NCBI RefSeq assembly: GCF_021729015.1
Contig: NZ_JAJQQZ010000001.1
Span: 1,240,001-1,304,000, forward strand
DNA: 64,000 nucleotides
Source of the DNA: Halobacterium rubrum
GTDB lineage: Archaea > Halobacteriota > Halobacteria > Halobacteriales > Halobacteriaceae
Direction: 5' to 3'
Positions 49,116-57,578 of this stretch are shown here, in pieces; positions within the stretch are counted from its first letter, which is position 1, and each line of letters opens with the position of its first letter. The translations under genes and the position numbers were made by a program. Under the pieces are notes generated by a model that was not told the DNA's origin, did not search any database, and saw nothing but the letters and a program-made list of their open reading frames with translations.

Positions 49116-49514
49116 TCAGACAGACGACCGCGCACCGCAGGCCTCGCAGTGCAGGCGTTCGGCACCCTCGACCGTCTCGAGGTTCGTGTCCGGGAGCCCG
49201 CACTCGGGGCATTTGACGTACGTCTCGACGTACTCGTCGAGCGTGTCCGACATCCGACGCTGGCTGAACTCGCCCGTGAGGCGGGCGCGGCCGCTCTCGT
49301 CGATGCTCGCGCTCGTCCCCAGCTCGTTCTGCAGGAACTTCAGAACGTGGTCCTCCTCGCGGCCGAGGTCCGACAGCGTCGACTGGAAGTTCTCGTAGAC
49401 GGTGACGTTGCCTTCCTCCCGGAGTTCGGGGTCGGGGACCTCGAACCGGCTCTCGCTGCCCGCGATGTCGGGCTTCTGGTCCATCGCGCGGTCGAGTTGC
49501 TCTTCGTAGTCCAT
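49116..49514 (-). CDS. eif2b: translation initiation factor aIF2, beta subunit
   Basis: A 132-aa subunit of the archaeal factor that carries initiator tRNA to the ribosome. The core VTVYENFQSTLSDLGREEDHVLKFLQNELGTSASIDESGRARLTGEFS is the alpha-beta domain. The end CPECGLPDTN and CEACGARSSV is the zinc ribbon. The ATG at 49514 begins MDYEEQLDRAM, a usual N-terminus that contacts gamma. TATA-like CCCTTTTGTGCC is about 27 nt before it. The upstream extension adds residues that are not family-like. Confidence 0.94.
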   Translation of the reverse strand: MDYEEQLDRAMDQKPDIAGSESRFEVPDPELREEGNVTVYENFQSTLSDLGREEDHVLKFLQNELGTSASIDESGRARLTGEFSQRRMSDTLDEYVETYVKCPECGLPDTNLETVEGAERLHCEACGARSSV

Positions 49515-49620
49515 ACGCCGTTGAAGTGGCGGCCGGCACAAAAGGGTTTCACGACGAACTCTGGCAACACGGTACAACCCGTTTATCGTTCACGTGCGGT
49601 CGTGTGAACGGTTCTCAGGA

Positions 49621-49632
49621 TAATACTATAAC
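49621..49632 (+). promoter_or_regulatory. TATA-like promoter of the UPF0058 gene
   Basis: TAATACTATAAC is centred about 31 nt before the ATG at 49658. It is a strong AT island in a GC-rich zone, and may mean high expression. Confidence 0.55.
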
Positions 49633-49657
49633 CCCGTGTCCGTTAGGACGTGTTGTC

Positions 49658-49906
49658 ATGAAGAAGCAGGAGCTCATCCACCTTCACGGCCTTCTCGCCG
49701 AGGTCAGCAACTACTACGAGGAGAACGCAGCAGAGGATGTCGACCTCGACGAGTACGAGGAACTCGGGGTACGACCGACGTCTATTCACAAATCCAAGAC
49801 AGACCACAAGGCTGCGGTCTTCGCACTCGCGGGCGGCATTACATCCACGATGGCGACGGAAGACGAGGAAGAGGAGACGGAAGCTGTCCCTGCTTCCGCC
49901 GACTGA
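49658..49906 (+). CDS. UPF0058 family small protein
   Basis: An 82-aa protein. It begins MKKQELIHLHGLLAEVSNYYEE and has YEELGVRPTSIHKSKTDHKAAVFALAGGI. This is the pattern of the UPF0058 family of unknown function. The His residues in HLHG and IHKSKTDH could bind metal. The tail is acidic (EDEEEETEAVPASAD). A clear TATA-like element precedes it. It is a separate unit between aIF2-beta and UPF0212 genes. Confidence 0.88.
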   Translation: MKKQELIHLHGLLAEVSNYYEENAAEDVDLDEYEELGVRPTSIHKSKTDHKAAVFALAGGITSTMATEDEEEETEAVPASAD

Positions 49907-50004
49907 TTCGTCGACGCGCGACGCCTCCCAGTAGCAGTACACACGTCCACACTCCCCAGCGGTAGCTACGCCCGCGCCGTGCCGTCCTGCCGTCGACGCC
50001 TCGT

Positions 50005-50400
50005 TCAGGACGCCTCTGCGTCGCCGCTGGCGTCTCCCGTCTCCTCCTGTTCTTCGGCGTCCTCGTCGACGACGTCGACAGCGAGGACCTCCAGGGGAAT
50101 GTTCTCGAGGCGCTGCCCGATCTCCTTGCGCGCGATGCGGGAGGCGTGTTCCTCGCGTTCGACGTTGAACACCGTCATCGTGAGTTCGAGCGCGACCAGA
50201 CTCTCGTCGGCGGCGACGAACGCCGGTTCCAGGTCCTCCCCGCAGTGCGGGCAGGCGCGCTCACCCATCTCTATCTCGACGTAGTTCAGGTCCGGGTTCA
50301 GCATCTCCCCGGTCTTCGAGATGGCGATGCGAACGGCCTCGTCTGCGGACTGCACGTCGTACACGGGGACTGCAGCCTCGACGACCACCCTACAATCCAT
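50005..50400 (-). CDS. UPF0212 (DUF555) family protein
   Basis: A 131-aa protein. VVVEAAVPVYDVQSADEAVRIAISKTGEMLNPDL and VEIEMGERACPHCGEDLEPAFVAADESLVALEL match the UPF0212 family. CPHCG with a nearby Cys-less region gives only one visible CxxC. The end is acidic. ATG at 50400 (MDCRVVVEA) fits a TATA-like stretch about 30-40 nt upstream. The ATG at 50421 would add MRTYHLA and is possible. It is divergent from the glycosylase gene, with about 88 bp between. Confidence 0.85.
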   Translation of the reverse strand: MDCRVVVEAAVPVYDVQSADEAVRIAISKTGEMLNPDLNYVEIEMGERACPHCGEDLEPAFVAADESLVALELTMTVFNVEREEHASRIARKEIGQRLENIPLEVLAVDVVDEDAEEQEETGDASGDAEAS

Positions 50401-50487
50401 AGCCAAGTGATACGTTCGCATGCCTCGTAGAAGAACTTTGGCCCGAGACCGACGGGGACTTTGCCCCGAACCACCCAGTGCGTGGTG

Positions 50488-51384
50488 ATGGAGCGCGGCG
50501 CTATCCCCCTCGACTCGGTCCCGGGCGCGGTCGACGTCCAGGCGACACTGGAGAGCGGGCAGACGTACCTCTGGTGGCGGCCGGACGGCGACACGTACCG
50601 GACTGACGGACTGACCGGTGGCGACGCCTGGTACCGGACCGCTGTCGACGGCGACGTCGTCGACGTCCGCCAGACCGACACCGCAGTCGAGTGGCGGTCG
50701 ACGACCGACGCCGCACCGCTGGTCCGGGACCTGCTCGGCCTCCGCGACGACCTCCACGAGATCCGCGACGCCACCCACATCGACGACCTGACAGGCGCGG
50801 CCTGGGACGCCTACGAGGGGCTGCGGATCGTCCGTGACCCCTTCTTCGGCTGTCTCGTGTCGTTCATCTGCTCGGCCCAGATGCGGGTCGAGCGCATCTT
50901 CGAGATGCAGGAACGCCTCCGCCGAGAGTACGGCGACCCGATCACGTTCGACGGCGAGACCGTCCACGGCTTCCCCGAGCCCGAAGCGCTCGCGGCCGCC
51001 ACTGAGCAGGACCTGCGCGACCTCAAGCTCGGGTACCGCGCGCCGTACGTCCAGCGCACGGCCGAGCTGGTCGCGTCCGGCGAGCTCACCGAGTGCGACG
51101 TCCGCGGTCGCGCGTACGAACTCGCCCGCGAGGAGCTGACGGGGTTCGTCGGCGTCGGGGACAAGGTCGCTGACTGCGTGCTGTTGTTCTCGCTTGGCTA
51201 CCTCGAGGCCGTGCCATTGGACACGTGGATGCAGACCGCAATCGAGGACCACTACCCGGACTGCGACCGCGGGAACTACGCCGACACCTCGCGGGCGTTC
51301 CGCGAACGGCTCGGGCCGTACGCTGGCTACACGCAGACGTACCTCTTCCACTACCTGCGGTCGGGCGGCGAGGCGTCGGCGTAG
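50488..51384 (+). CDS. 8-oxoguanine/alkyl-adenine DNA glycosylase-like protein
   Basis: HhH-GPD superfamily DNA glycosylase of 298 aa for base-excision repair. The helix-hairpin-helix and catalytic part is FVGVGDKVADCVLLFSLGYLEAVPLDTWMQ, with Lys in GDK and Asp in LDTW as expected for OGG1-type bifunctional enzymes. IVRDPFFGCLVSFICSAQM is the substrate-binding helix region. The start is uncertain. GTG or ATG at 50482-50488 are close together, and ATG 50488 was chosen. The acylphosphatase gene follows after 31 bp, in the same direction. Confidence 0.88.
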   Translation: MERGAIPLDSVPGAVDVQATLESGQTYLWWRPDGDTYRTDGLTGGDAWYRTAVDGDVVDVRQTDTAVEWRSTTDAAPLVRDLLGLRDDLHEIRDATHIDDLTGAAWDAYEGLRIVRDPFFGCLVSFICSAQMRVERIFEMQERLRREYGDPITFDGETVHGFPEPEALAAATEQDLRDLKLGYRAPYVQRTAELVASGELTECDVRGRAYELAREELTGFVGVGDKVADCVLLFSLGYLEAVPLDTWMQTAIEDHYPDCDRGNYADTSRAFRERLGPYAGYTQTYLFHYLRSGGEASA

Positions 51385-51415
51385 CCTTTTCGAGACCGCC
51401 GACCAACTGCCACGT

Positions 51416-51694
51416 ATGAGCGAGCGAGTCCGCGCACACGTGTTCGTCTCCGGGAAGGTACAGGGCGTCTACTACCGCGCGAGCACCCGGGACGCCGCCC
51501 GCGAGGCCGGCGTCGACGGCTGGGTGCGGAACCTCCGGGACGGCCGCGTCGAGGCCGTCTTCGAGGGCGACGAGGCGGCCGTTGAGTCGGTGGTCGAGTG
51601 GTGTCACGAGGGCAGCCCGGCCGCCAGCGTCGGGGACGTGGCTGTCGAGTACGAGGCCCCGGAGGGCGTCGACGGCTTCGAGATACGCCGCTGA
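51416..51694 (+). CDS. acyP: acylphosphatase
   Basis: Hydrolyses acyl phosphates such as 1,3-bisphosphoglycerate or carbamoyl phosphate. Length is 92 aa. VFVSGKVQGVYYRASTRDAAREAGVDGWVRNLRDGRVEAVFEG has the phosphate loop (GKVQGVYYR with catalytic Arg) and the conserved Asn of GWVRN. Start ATG at 51416 places these at the usual positions. It comes 31 bp after the glycosylase gene, probably in the same unit. Confidence 0.94.
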   Translation: MSERVRAHVFVSGKVQGVYYRASTRDAAREAGVDGWVRNLRDGRVEAVFEGDEAAVESVVEWCHEGSPAASVGDVAVEYEAPEGVDGFEIRR

Positions 51695-51776
51695 CTCGGA
51701 CATATCCGGCTAGGTGGCTATGTCTGTCGGTCGCCGAGGAGGTGGTGGGCACAGTCGGGCGGGCACGTTCACCGCG

Positions 51777-51787
51777 GACCTTTTAGG
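51777..51787 (+). promoter_or_regulatory. TATA-like promoter of nnr-moaC
   Basis: CCTTTTAGGAC is centred about 27 nt before the ATG at 51809. Confidence 0.5.
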
Positions 51788-51808
51788 ACGGCCGTCGAAG
51801 GAGCGGCC

Positions 51809-53245
51809 ATGATCGGCAGCGACCGGATGGCGGCGGTCGACCGGAACGCCGAGGCGCTCGGCGTCCCCCGGAAGCAACTGATGGAGTCCAGTGGCAACGC
51901 CGTCGCGCGCGAGGTCCGCAGCGCCGCGGAACCCGGCGCGAGCGTCGCCGTCGTCGCGGGCCGCGGCAACAACGGCGGTGACGCGTTCGTCGCCGCGCGC
52001 TTCCTCGACGACTACGACGTCACCGTCCACCTGCTCGGGCGCACCGAGTCCATCAACTCGACCATCAGCCGGGAGAACTGGAACGCCCTCCGACAGGGCG
52101 ACTACGAGACCGAGGTCGTGACCGACTCCCGGACGCTGGCCCTCGGCGACCCAGACGTCCTCGTCGACGCGCTGCTCGGTACGGGCGTCTCGGGCGCACC
52201 CCGGGAACCCGAAGCCACGGCGGTCCGCAGCATCAACGACACCGGCGCAACCGTCGTCGCCGTCGACGTTCCCTCCGGCGTGGACGCCGACACGGGCGAG
52301 ACGCCGGGCGTCGCCGTCGACGCCGACCGCGTCGTCACCTTCCACGACACCAAGCCCGCGCTCGCCGACCGGGACGATGTCACCGTCGCGGACATCGGCA
52401 TCCCGGACGCCGCCGAGCTGTTCGTCGGGCCGGGCGACCTCCAGCAACTGGAGCGCGACCCCCACGGCCACAAGGGCGACTTCGGCCGCGTGCTCGTCGT
52501 CGGCGGCGGCCCCTACGTGGGTGCGCCGGCGCTGTCCGCGCAGGCCGCGCTCCGGGCCGGCGCCGACCTCGCCTTCCTCGCCGTCCCGGACGAGGTGGCC
52601 GGCGACGTCCAGGGGTTCAGCGAGAATCTCATCGTCGACGGCCTCGTCGGCACCAGGCTGGTCCCCGAGCACGTCCCCGAACTGCTCGACCGCGCCGCCG
52701 ACGTCGACGTGGTCGTGCTCGGCCCGGGCCTCGGCGACGCCGACACGACGCTGGCCGCCGTCGAGGCGTTCCTCGCCGACTTCGACGGCCGCGCGGTTGT
52801 GGACGCCGACGCTCTGCAGGCCGTCCCGGGCGTGGAAACGGACGCCAAGCTCGTCTGCACCCCCCACCAGGGCGAACTCCAGCAGATGGGGGGTCCCAGC
52901 GCAGACGACTGGCGGGACCGAGCGGACGCCGTCGAAGCGTTCGCCGCGGAACTGGGCCACACGCTGCTCGTGAAGGGCGCCCACGACGTCGTCTCGGACG
53001 GCGAGACCACGCGCGTGAACCGCACCGGAAACCCCGGCATGACCGTCGGCGGCACCGGCGACGTGCTCGCGGGTGCCACGGCTGCGATGCTCTCGACGCA
53101 GGACCCCGTTCCGGCGGCGAGCGTCGGCGCGTACGCCACCGGCGACGCCGGCGACCGGGTCGTCGACGAGCACGGCTACGGCCTGCTCGCCACCGACGTC
53201 CTCGACGCCCTCCCCGACGCCCTCTGGGGTGGTCGCGATGCCTGA
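51809..53245 (+). CDS. nnr: bifunctional NAD(P)H-hydrate epimerase / ADP-dependent dehydratase
   Basis: Repairs damaged NADH and NADPH hydrates. It is 478 aa. The N-terminal epimerase domain (1-205) has VVAGRGNNGGDAFVAARFL, VLVDALLGTGVSGAP and VAVDVPSGVDADTG. The C-terminal dehydratase domain (about 215-475) has HKGDFGRVLVVGGGPYVGAPALSAQAALRAGADL, LGPGLGDADT, LVCTPHQGEL and NPGMTVGGTGDVLAGATA, the ribokinase-like ADP site. Both halves look intact. The stop overlaps the moaC start by 8 bp. Confidence 0.94.
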   Translation: MIGSDRMAAVDRNAEALGVPRKQLMESSGNAVAREVRSAAEPGASVAVVAGRGNNGGDAFVAARFLDDYDVTVHLLGRTESINSTISRENWNALRQGDYETEVVTDSRTLALGDPDVLVDALLGTGVSGAPREPEATAVRSINDTGATVVAVDVPSGVDADTGETPGVAVDADRVVTFHDTKPALADRDDVTVADIGIPDAAELFVGPGDLQQLERDPHGHKGDFGRVLVVGGGPYVGAPALSAQAALRAGADLAFLAVPDEVAGDVQGFSENLIVDGLVGTRLVPEHVPELLDRAADVDVVVLGPGLGDADTTLAAVEAFLADFDGRAVVDADALQAVPGVETDAKLVCTPHQGELQQMGGPSADDWRDRADAVEAFAAELGHTLLVKGAHDVVSDGETTRVNRTGNPGMTVGGTGDVLAGATAAMLSTQDPVPAASVGAYATGDAGDRVVDEHGYGLLATDVLDALPDALWGGRDA

Positions 53246-53750
53246 GGGAGGCGGTGCGGGCGAAGGCGGCGACGGCGACGACCTGACCCACACGACCGAC
53301 GACGGCGACGTCCAGATGGTTGACGTCGGCGACAAGCCCGACACGGCTCGCCGAGCGGTCGCTCGCGGCGAGATTCACCTCTCGTCGTCGACCGTCGACG
53401 CCGTCCGCGGCGACGACGTCGAGAAGGGCAACGTGCTCGCGACGGCCAGAGTCGGCGCGATTCAGGCCGTCAAGCACACGTGGGAGACCATCCCAATGTG
53501 CCACCAGATTCCCATCACGAACGTCGACACCGACTTCGACGTGCGCGAGGAGTGCATCGTCCTCGAGGTCGCCGTCGAGACCACGGGGAAGACCGGCTGC
53601 GAGATGGAGGCCCTGGAGGGCGTCACTACGGGGTTGAACGTCGTCTGGGACATGGTGAAGGCTGCCGAGAAAGACGACGACGGCCAGTACCCGGGCACCG
53701 CTGTCCGGGACGTCGAGGTCGTGGCCAAAGAGAAGCGGCCGCTGGAGTAG
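53238..53750 (+). CDS. moaC: molybdenum cofactor biosynthesis protein MoaC
   Basis: Cyclic pyranopterin monophosphate synthase acting after MoaA, 170 aa. MVDVGDKPDTARRAVARGEI, VEKGNVLATARVGAIQAVKHTWETIPMCHQIPITNVDTDF and ETTGKTGCEMEALEGVTTGLNVVWDMVKA are the family signatures. Catalytic Asp and Lys lie in the MVK and KDDDGQYP parts. An N-terminal extension of about 22 residues (EGGGAGEGGDGDDLTH) is halophile-specific. It overlaps nnr by 8 bp, so it is coupled to it. No other moa gene is here. Confidence 0.94.
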   Translation: MPEGGGAGEGGDGDDLTHTTDDGDVQMVDVGDKPDTARRAVARGEIHLSSSTVDAVRGDDVEKGNVLATARVGAIQAVKHTWETIPMCHQIPITNVDTDFDVREECIVLEVAVETTGKTGCEMEALEGVTTGLNVVWDMVKAAEKDDDGQYPGTAVRDVEVVAKEKRPLE

Positions 53751-53762
53751 TCCGTCGGTCAG

Positions 53763-55070
53763 TCAGGCCTCGGCGACCAGCTCGCTCGCCTTCGCGTGTG
53801 AGCGCTCCACGATGGTCGGCCGCGCCTCGAAGTCGATGACGACCTGCTCGTCGCCGTAGTCGACGTCCCGGACGTACGCGTGGTCGTGCACCCACGAGAC
53901 CACGCTCATCGTGTCCTCGGTCATCGGGAGCACGAGGCGCTCGCGCTCGCGAGCCGGGAGCTCGTCGTCGATGCGCTCCCGGAGCTCACCGAGGTTGATT
54001 CCCTCGAGCCCGCTGACGGCCACGGGGTTCGGGGCGAGCGCCGCCAGCGCCTCCATCTTCTCGGCGAGCTCGTCGTCGGCCACACGGTCGACCTTGTTGA
54101 ACACCGTGACGATGGGCGCCTCGTTGCGCTCGTACAGCGTGTCGTGGCTCGTCGCCAGCTTCTCCCGGATGTCGTCGAGGGGCTCGCTGGCGTCCACCAC
54201 CAGCAGGACGAGGTCCGCCTGGTAGACGGACTCCAGCGTCGACTTGAACGACTCCACCAGCCAGTGCGGCAGGTCGCTGATGAACCCGACCGTGTCCGTC
54301 AACAGGACGTTCCGGCGCTCCAGCTCCATCCGCCGGGTCGTCGTCCCCAGCGTCGTGAACAGCCGGTCCTGGGACTCCGCGATGGTGTCGAGGTCCGGGT
54401 GCCGGTCCTCGTTCTCGTCGACGTCGACGTCCTCCGCCAGCCGCCGCAACAGCGTCGACTTCCCCGCGTTCGTGTACCCTGCCAGCGCCACCAGGTCGAA
54501 CCCGGACTCCCGGCGGGTCTCGCGGCGCTGGGCCTCCGTCTTCTCGATCTTCTCCAGTTCGTCCCGAATCCGGGAGATCTGGGCCTTGATGTCCTGCTCG
54601 CGGCTCTCGTCGTACTCGCCCAGCCCCATGAACCCCGGGCGCTCGTCGCGCTTCGCGAGGCTCGTCTTCGCCTCCGCCCGCGGCAGCTCGTACCGCAGCT
54701 CCGCCAGTTCCACCTGCAGCTGGGCCTTCCGGGTGTGGGCGCGCTGCCCGAAGATGTCCAGAATCAGCCGGAACCGGTCGACGACTTCCGTGCCGTCGGG
54801 CAGCTCCTGGCCCAGATTGAACGTCTGGTAGGGCCCGAGCCGGTTGTCGAAGACCACGCGGTCGGCGTCCGTCTGCTCGACGAGCGCGGCGACCTCCGCA
54901 ACCTTCCCCTCGCCCAGCTGGAGCGCGGGGTCGGCGGTCCGGGTCTGCGTGACTTCGCCCGCGACCTCGTAGCCTGCGGCTCGAACGAGCTCCCGGATTT
55001 CGGCGGTCTCTGGGTCGCCGTCGTCGACACGCTTCGCGACGACGGCCCGGTCCGTGATGTCTCCTGTCAC
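53763..55070 (-). CDS. hflX: GTPase HflX
   Basis: Ribosome-associated GTPase of 435 aa. The N-terminal HflX domain (RADRVVFDNRLGPYQTFNL, LDIFGQRAHTRKAQLQVELAELRYELPR) and a coiled coil are followed by the G domain. G1 is ALAGYTNAGKSTLLRRL, G3 is LTDTVGFISDLPHWLVESF, G4 is VFNKVDR, and G5 is VAVSGLEGINL. The GTG start at 55070 is taken because a TATA-like CTTAAGTGG is about 28 nt upstream, giving a leaderless mRNA. The GTG at 55097 would lie inside that element. Confidence 0.93.
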   Translation of the reverse strand: MTGDITDRAVVAKRVDDGDPETAEIRELVRAAGYEVAGEVTQTRTADPALQLGEGKVAEVAALVEQTDADRVVFDNRLGPYQTFNLGQELPDGTEVVDRFRLILDIFGQRAHTRKAQLQVELAELRYELPRAEAKTSLAKRDERPGFMGLGEYDESREQDIKAQISRIRDELEKIEKTEAQRRETRRESGFDLVALAGYTNAGKSTLLRRLAEDVDVDENEDRHPDLDTIAESQDRLFTTLGTTTRRMELERRNVLLTDTVGFISDLPHWLVESFKSTLESVYQADLVLLVVDASEPLDDIREKLATSHDTLYERNEAPIVTVFNKVDRVADDELAEKMEALAALAPNPVAVSGLEGINLGELRERIDDELPARERERLVLPMTEDTMSVVSWVHDHAYVRDVDYGDEQVVIDFEARPTIVERSHAKASELVAEA

Positions 55071-55163
55071 TCGCCCGGTGCTACGCGCCCTGTCCACTTA
55101 AGCCCCGGGCGGGGCGCCCAGACGGGCACAAGAGTCTTACCAGTTGGTGGCCGACTGAACACC

Positions 55164-55481
55164 ATGATGGACATCGACCCAACCACCCTCGGCATCGAGT
55201 TCGGCACGGGGGCGGGCATCGGGGCAATCATCGGGTTCGCGGCGAAGAAGATCGCGAAACTCATCGCCGTCATCGTCGGGCTCGAGCTCGCGCTGTTCAA
55301 GTTCCTCGAATCACGGGGCATCCTCACCGTCGACTGGGACCGACTCAGCGGCGGCATGATGCAGGCCGCCGAGGTCGGCTCCGCCTCCACGCCGCCCTCC
55401 TGGATGAGCACCATCCTCTCGACGCTCTCGGTGAGCGCGGGGTTCACCGGCGGCTTCCTCGTCGGCTTCCGGAAGGGGTAA
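55164..55481 (+). CDS. FUN14 family membrane protein
   Basis: A 105-aa protein with Gly-rich hydrophobic parts: IEFGTGAGIGAIIGFAAKKIAKLIAVIVGLELALFKFLESRGIL at the N-terminus and STLSVSAGFTGGFLVGFRKG at the C-terminus. The order and the Gly-x-x-x-Gly pattern with the final GFxxGFRKG are typical of archaeal FUN14 homologues. Function is unknown in archaea. The stop abuts the SBDS gene's stop (convergent, no spacer). TATA-like bases around 55133-55143 are 27 nt before the ATG. Confidence 0.85.
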   Translation: MMDIDPTTLGIEFGTGAGIGAIIGFAAKKIAKLIAVIVGLELALFKFLESRGILTVDWDRLSGGMMQAAEVGSASTPPSWMSTILSTLSVSAGFTGGFLVGFRKG

Positions 55482-56207
55482 CTACCGGGTCTTCAGGTCG
55501 TCTTTGTCCTTCACGACGCTGGTCTCGCCCTCTCCCTCCGACACTTCGTTCACGCGTCCGTAGAACTCGTCTTGCATCCCCGCGGGGAACGTGATGACGC
55601 CTACCCAGGAGCCGTCGGCTTGCCACTCCTCGCGCTCCAGCTCCCCGAACTCCCGGAGCTTCGCCTGCCCGCTGCCGGCGTAGTCCGCCGGCAACTGGAC
55701 GGCGACGGTCATCTCCTCGAACCGGATCGGAATCACGGGCCGCAGCGCCTCCAGCGCGTCGTCGACCTGCTCCTCGGCGGGCGTCATCGGGTCGACCGTG
55801 AACCCCGCCTCCTCGAGCGCGCTCTCGATGCGGTCCGGCGGATGTGGCGCGCCGTCCATCTGGGGGTTGATGGCGTTCCGCGAGATGGTGTTGATGAGAT
55901 TGCGCTTCTTGCGCTCCTGCATCTCTTCGCGCTGCTCGGCGGTGATCTGTATCTCGCCGTCCTCGATGATCTCCGGGATGATGTCCAGGGGCTCTGTCGT
56001 CCCGAACACCTCCTCCAGGTCCTCCTCGGCGGGCCGGTCGCCCCGGGAGGCGTTCTCGAAGACGTCGCGGGCAGCGATGACGTCCTCGAGTTCGCCCTCG
56101 AACTCACCGCGCTTCATCTCCAGGGCCGCGTCCGGGTCTACGAGCACTTCGAAGCGCTCGCCGTGGGTCTCGAGGCGAGCGGTCACGGCGTCGTCGAGCG
56201 AAATCAT
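55482..56207 (-). CDS. ribosome assembly factor SBDS
   Basis: Archaeal homologue of the Shwachman-Bodian-Diamond protein, 241 aa, releasing aIF6 from the large subunit in ribosome maturation. Domain I is MISLDDAVTARLETHGERFEVLVDPDAALEMKRGE..., domain II is ITAEQREEMQERKKRNLINTISRNAINPQ, and domain III is MTVAVQLPADYAGSGQAKLREFGELEREEWQADGSWVGVITFPAGMQDEFYGRVNE. The ATG at 56207 has a TATA-like GTCTTTTGTGG 27 nt upstream. It lies next to the proteasome and RNase P operon, as in other archaea. Confidence 0.94.
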   Translation of the reverse strand: MISLDDAVTARLETHGERFEVLVDPDAALEMKRGEFEGELEDVIAARDVFENASRGDRPAEEDLEEVFGTTEPLDIIPEIIEDGEIQITAEQREEMQERKKRNLINTISRNAINPQMDGAPHPPDRIESALEEAGFTVDPMTPAEEQVDDALEALRPVIPIRFEEMTVAVQLPADYAGSGQAKLREFGELEREEWQADGSWVGVITFPAGMQDEFYGRVNEVSEGEGETSVVKDKDDLKTR

Positions 56208-56310
56208 ACCACACCCTTCGACGGGGGCCACAAAAGACCTTCTCCCCGACGAGCGTTCGCCGACTCGCCGTCGCCGGATTTCGCCACGCCGCAGGCTGTC
56301 CCCTGTCGCC

Positions 56311-57087
56311 TCAGTCCGGCTCGCCGTCTCGCTCCGGCTCCTCGTCGCTGTCCCCGTCCGCGAGCAGGCCGTACTCCTCCAGGTACTCGGCGACCTCGTC
56401 GTCGGTCAGCCGGACGAGCGACCGCGACTCGGCGTCCACGGTCGCGACGCCCACGGCGTCCGGCGTCACGTGCTCTCGGACCTCCCCGAGCGCCCGCAGC
56501 GCCAGCCCGACACCGTCCGTCAGGTCGAGCTCGGGCTCGTACTCGTCCTCGAGGTACGTCTGCACCTCGGAGCGGTCCTCGCCGACGACCAGCGCCTTCC
56601 ACTCGTAGGGTGTCCCCGACGGGTCTGTCTCGAACAGCCGCGGTCTGCCGTCGCCGTCGATGCCCGCGACCAGCAACGCCACGCCGAACGGCCGCGCGCC
56701 GCCGACCTGCGTGTACTGCTGGACGTGGTCGGTGACGTCTTTCGTCAGCGCCTCCACGCCGATGGGCTCCCCGTACCGGAGCCTGCTCACCTGTGCGTTC
56801 CGCCGCGCGAAGTCCACGAGCTGGCGGGCGTCCGCCACGTGGCCGGCGCTCGCGACGCCGACGTGGTCGTCTACCTTGTGTATCTTCTCGACGGACGCCG
56901 CCTCCATCAGCGGCGACGACAGGCGCTTGGCCACGAGGAGCACGACGCCGTCGGCGGTCCGCACGCCGATGCTCGGCGACCCGCGCTTGACCGCTTCCCG
57001 CGCGTACTCGACCTGATAGAGCCGGCCGTCCGGCGAAAAGATGGTGCTGCCGCGGTCGTAGGCCTGCTGCTGGGATTGTCCCTGCAT
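56311..57087 (-). CDS. psmA: 20S proteasome alpha subunit
   Basis: A 258-aa structural subunit of the outer rings. QAYDRGSTIFSPDGRLYQVEYAREAVKRGSPSIGVRTADGVVLL is the alpha-type N-terminus that gates the pore and has no N-terminal active-site Thr. RPFGVALLVAGIDGDGRPRLFETDPSGTPYEWKALVVG follows. The C-terminal Asp/Glu-rich tail (DSDEEPERDGEPD) is typical of halophiles. The N-terminal MQGQSQQQ can be N-acetylated in Haloferax (known for the family). It comes 8 nt after rnp2 and shares an operon with RNase P genes. Confidence 0.96.
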   Translation of the reverse strand: MQGQSQQQAYDRGSTIFSPDGRLYQVEYAREAVKRGSPSIGVRTADGVVLLVAKRLSSPLMEAASVEKIHKVDDHVGVASAGHVADARQLVDFARRNAQVSRLRYGEPIGVEALTKDVTDHVQQYTQVGGARPFGVALLVAGIDGDGRPRLFETDPSGTPYEWKALVVGEDRSEVQTYLEDEYEPELDLTDGVGLALRALGEVREHVTPDAVGVATVDAESRSLVRLTDDEVAEYLEEYGLLADGDSDEEPERDGEPD

Positions 57088-57095
57088 GGTCGGTG

Positions 57096-57578
57096 TCACC
57101 CGTGGTCGCGTCGCGTCGCGCCGACCCACGACCCGGCGTCGTCGACGTCCACGCGCTCGCCGCGCGCGACCCCGGACCGTTCGCCGCCGCCACCGAACGC
57201 GACGTCGTCCTCGCGTGACGGTTCAGCCGTCTCCCCCAAGTAGTTTTCCTCGGCTGCGCGCATCGTCCCGGAGACGCCGCGAACGGCCACGCGAACGGGG
57301 TCGCCGCGGACCTCGCTGACGCAGGCCAGCGCTGCGCGCGCCCGGTCGACCTCGCCGCGCCGCGCCCGCACCAGCGCCTCGCCGGCGCCGTCCCGGAACG
57401 AGTACTCCACGACGCGCAGGTCCGCGTCCGCGCTCCCCGGGTCGCCCAGGAGGTTCGCGGCCGCGAACCAGACCGCGCGCTGGAACTCGCCGCGGCGGAC
57501 GCCGGCGTCCGGCCACGCCTCCAGTTCGACGGCGAGGTACCGCCAGCGCGGCCGCAGGTGCTTCGGGAGGTGTTTCAT
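57096..57578 (-). CDS. rnp2: ribonuclease P protein component 2 (Pop5)
   Basis: A 160-aa protein part of the RNase P ribonucleoprotein, maturing the tRNA 5' end. MKHLPKHLRPRWRYLAVELEAWPD is the usual start, then FQRAVWFAAANLLGDPGSADADLRVVEYSF and EALVRARRGEVDRARAALACVSEVRGDPVRVAVRGVSGTMRAAEENYLG. The last is the family's conserved GTI/RAxE part. An extra C-terminal region (about 135-160) is specific to halophiles. ATG overlaps the methyltransferase stop (ATGA). Confidence 0.9.
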   Translation of the reverse strand: MKHLPKHLRPRWRYLAVELEAWPDAGVRRGEFQRAVWFAAANLLGDPGSADADLRVVEYSFRDGAGEALVRARRGEVDRARAALACVSEVRGDPVRVAVRGVSGTMRAAEENYLGETAEPSREDDVAFGGGGERSGVARGERVDVDDAGSWVGATRRDHG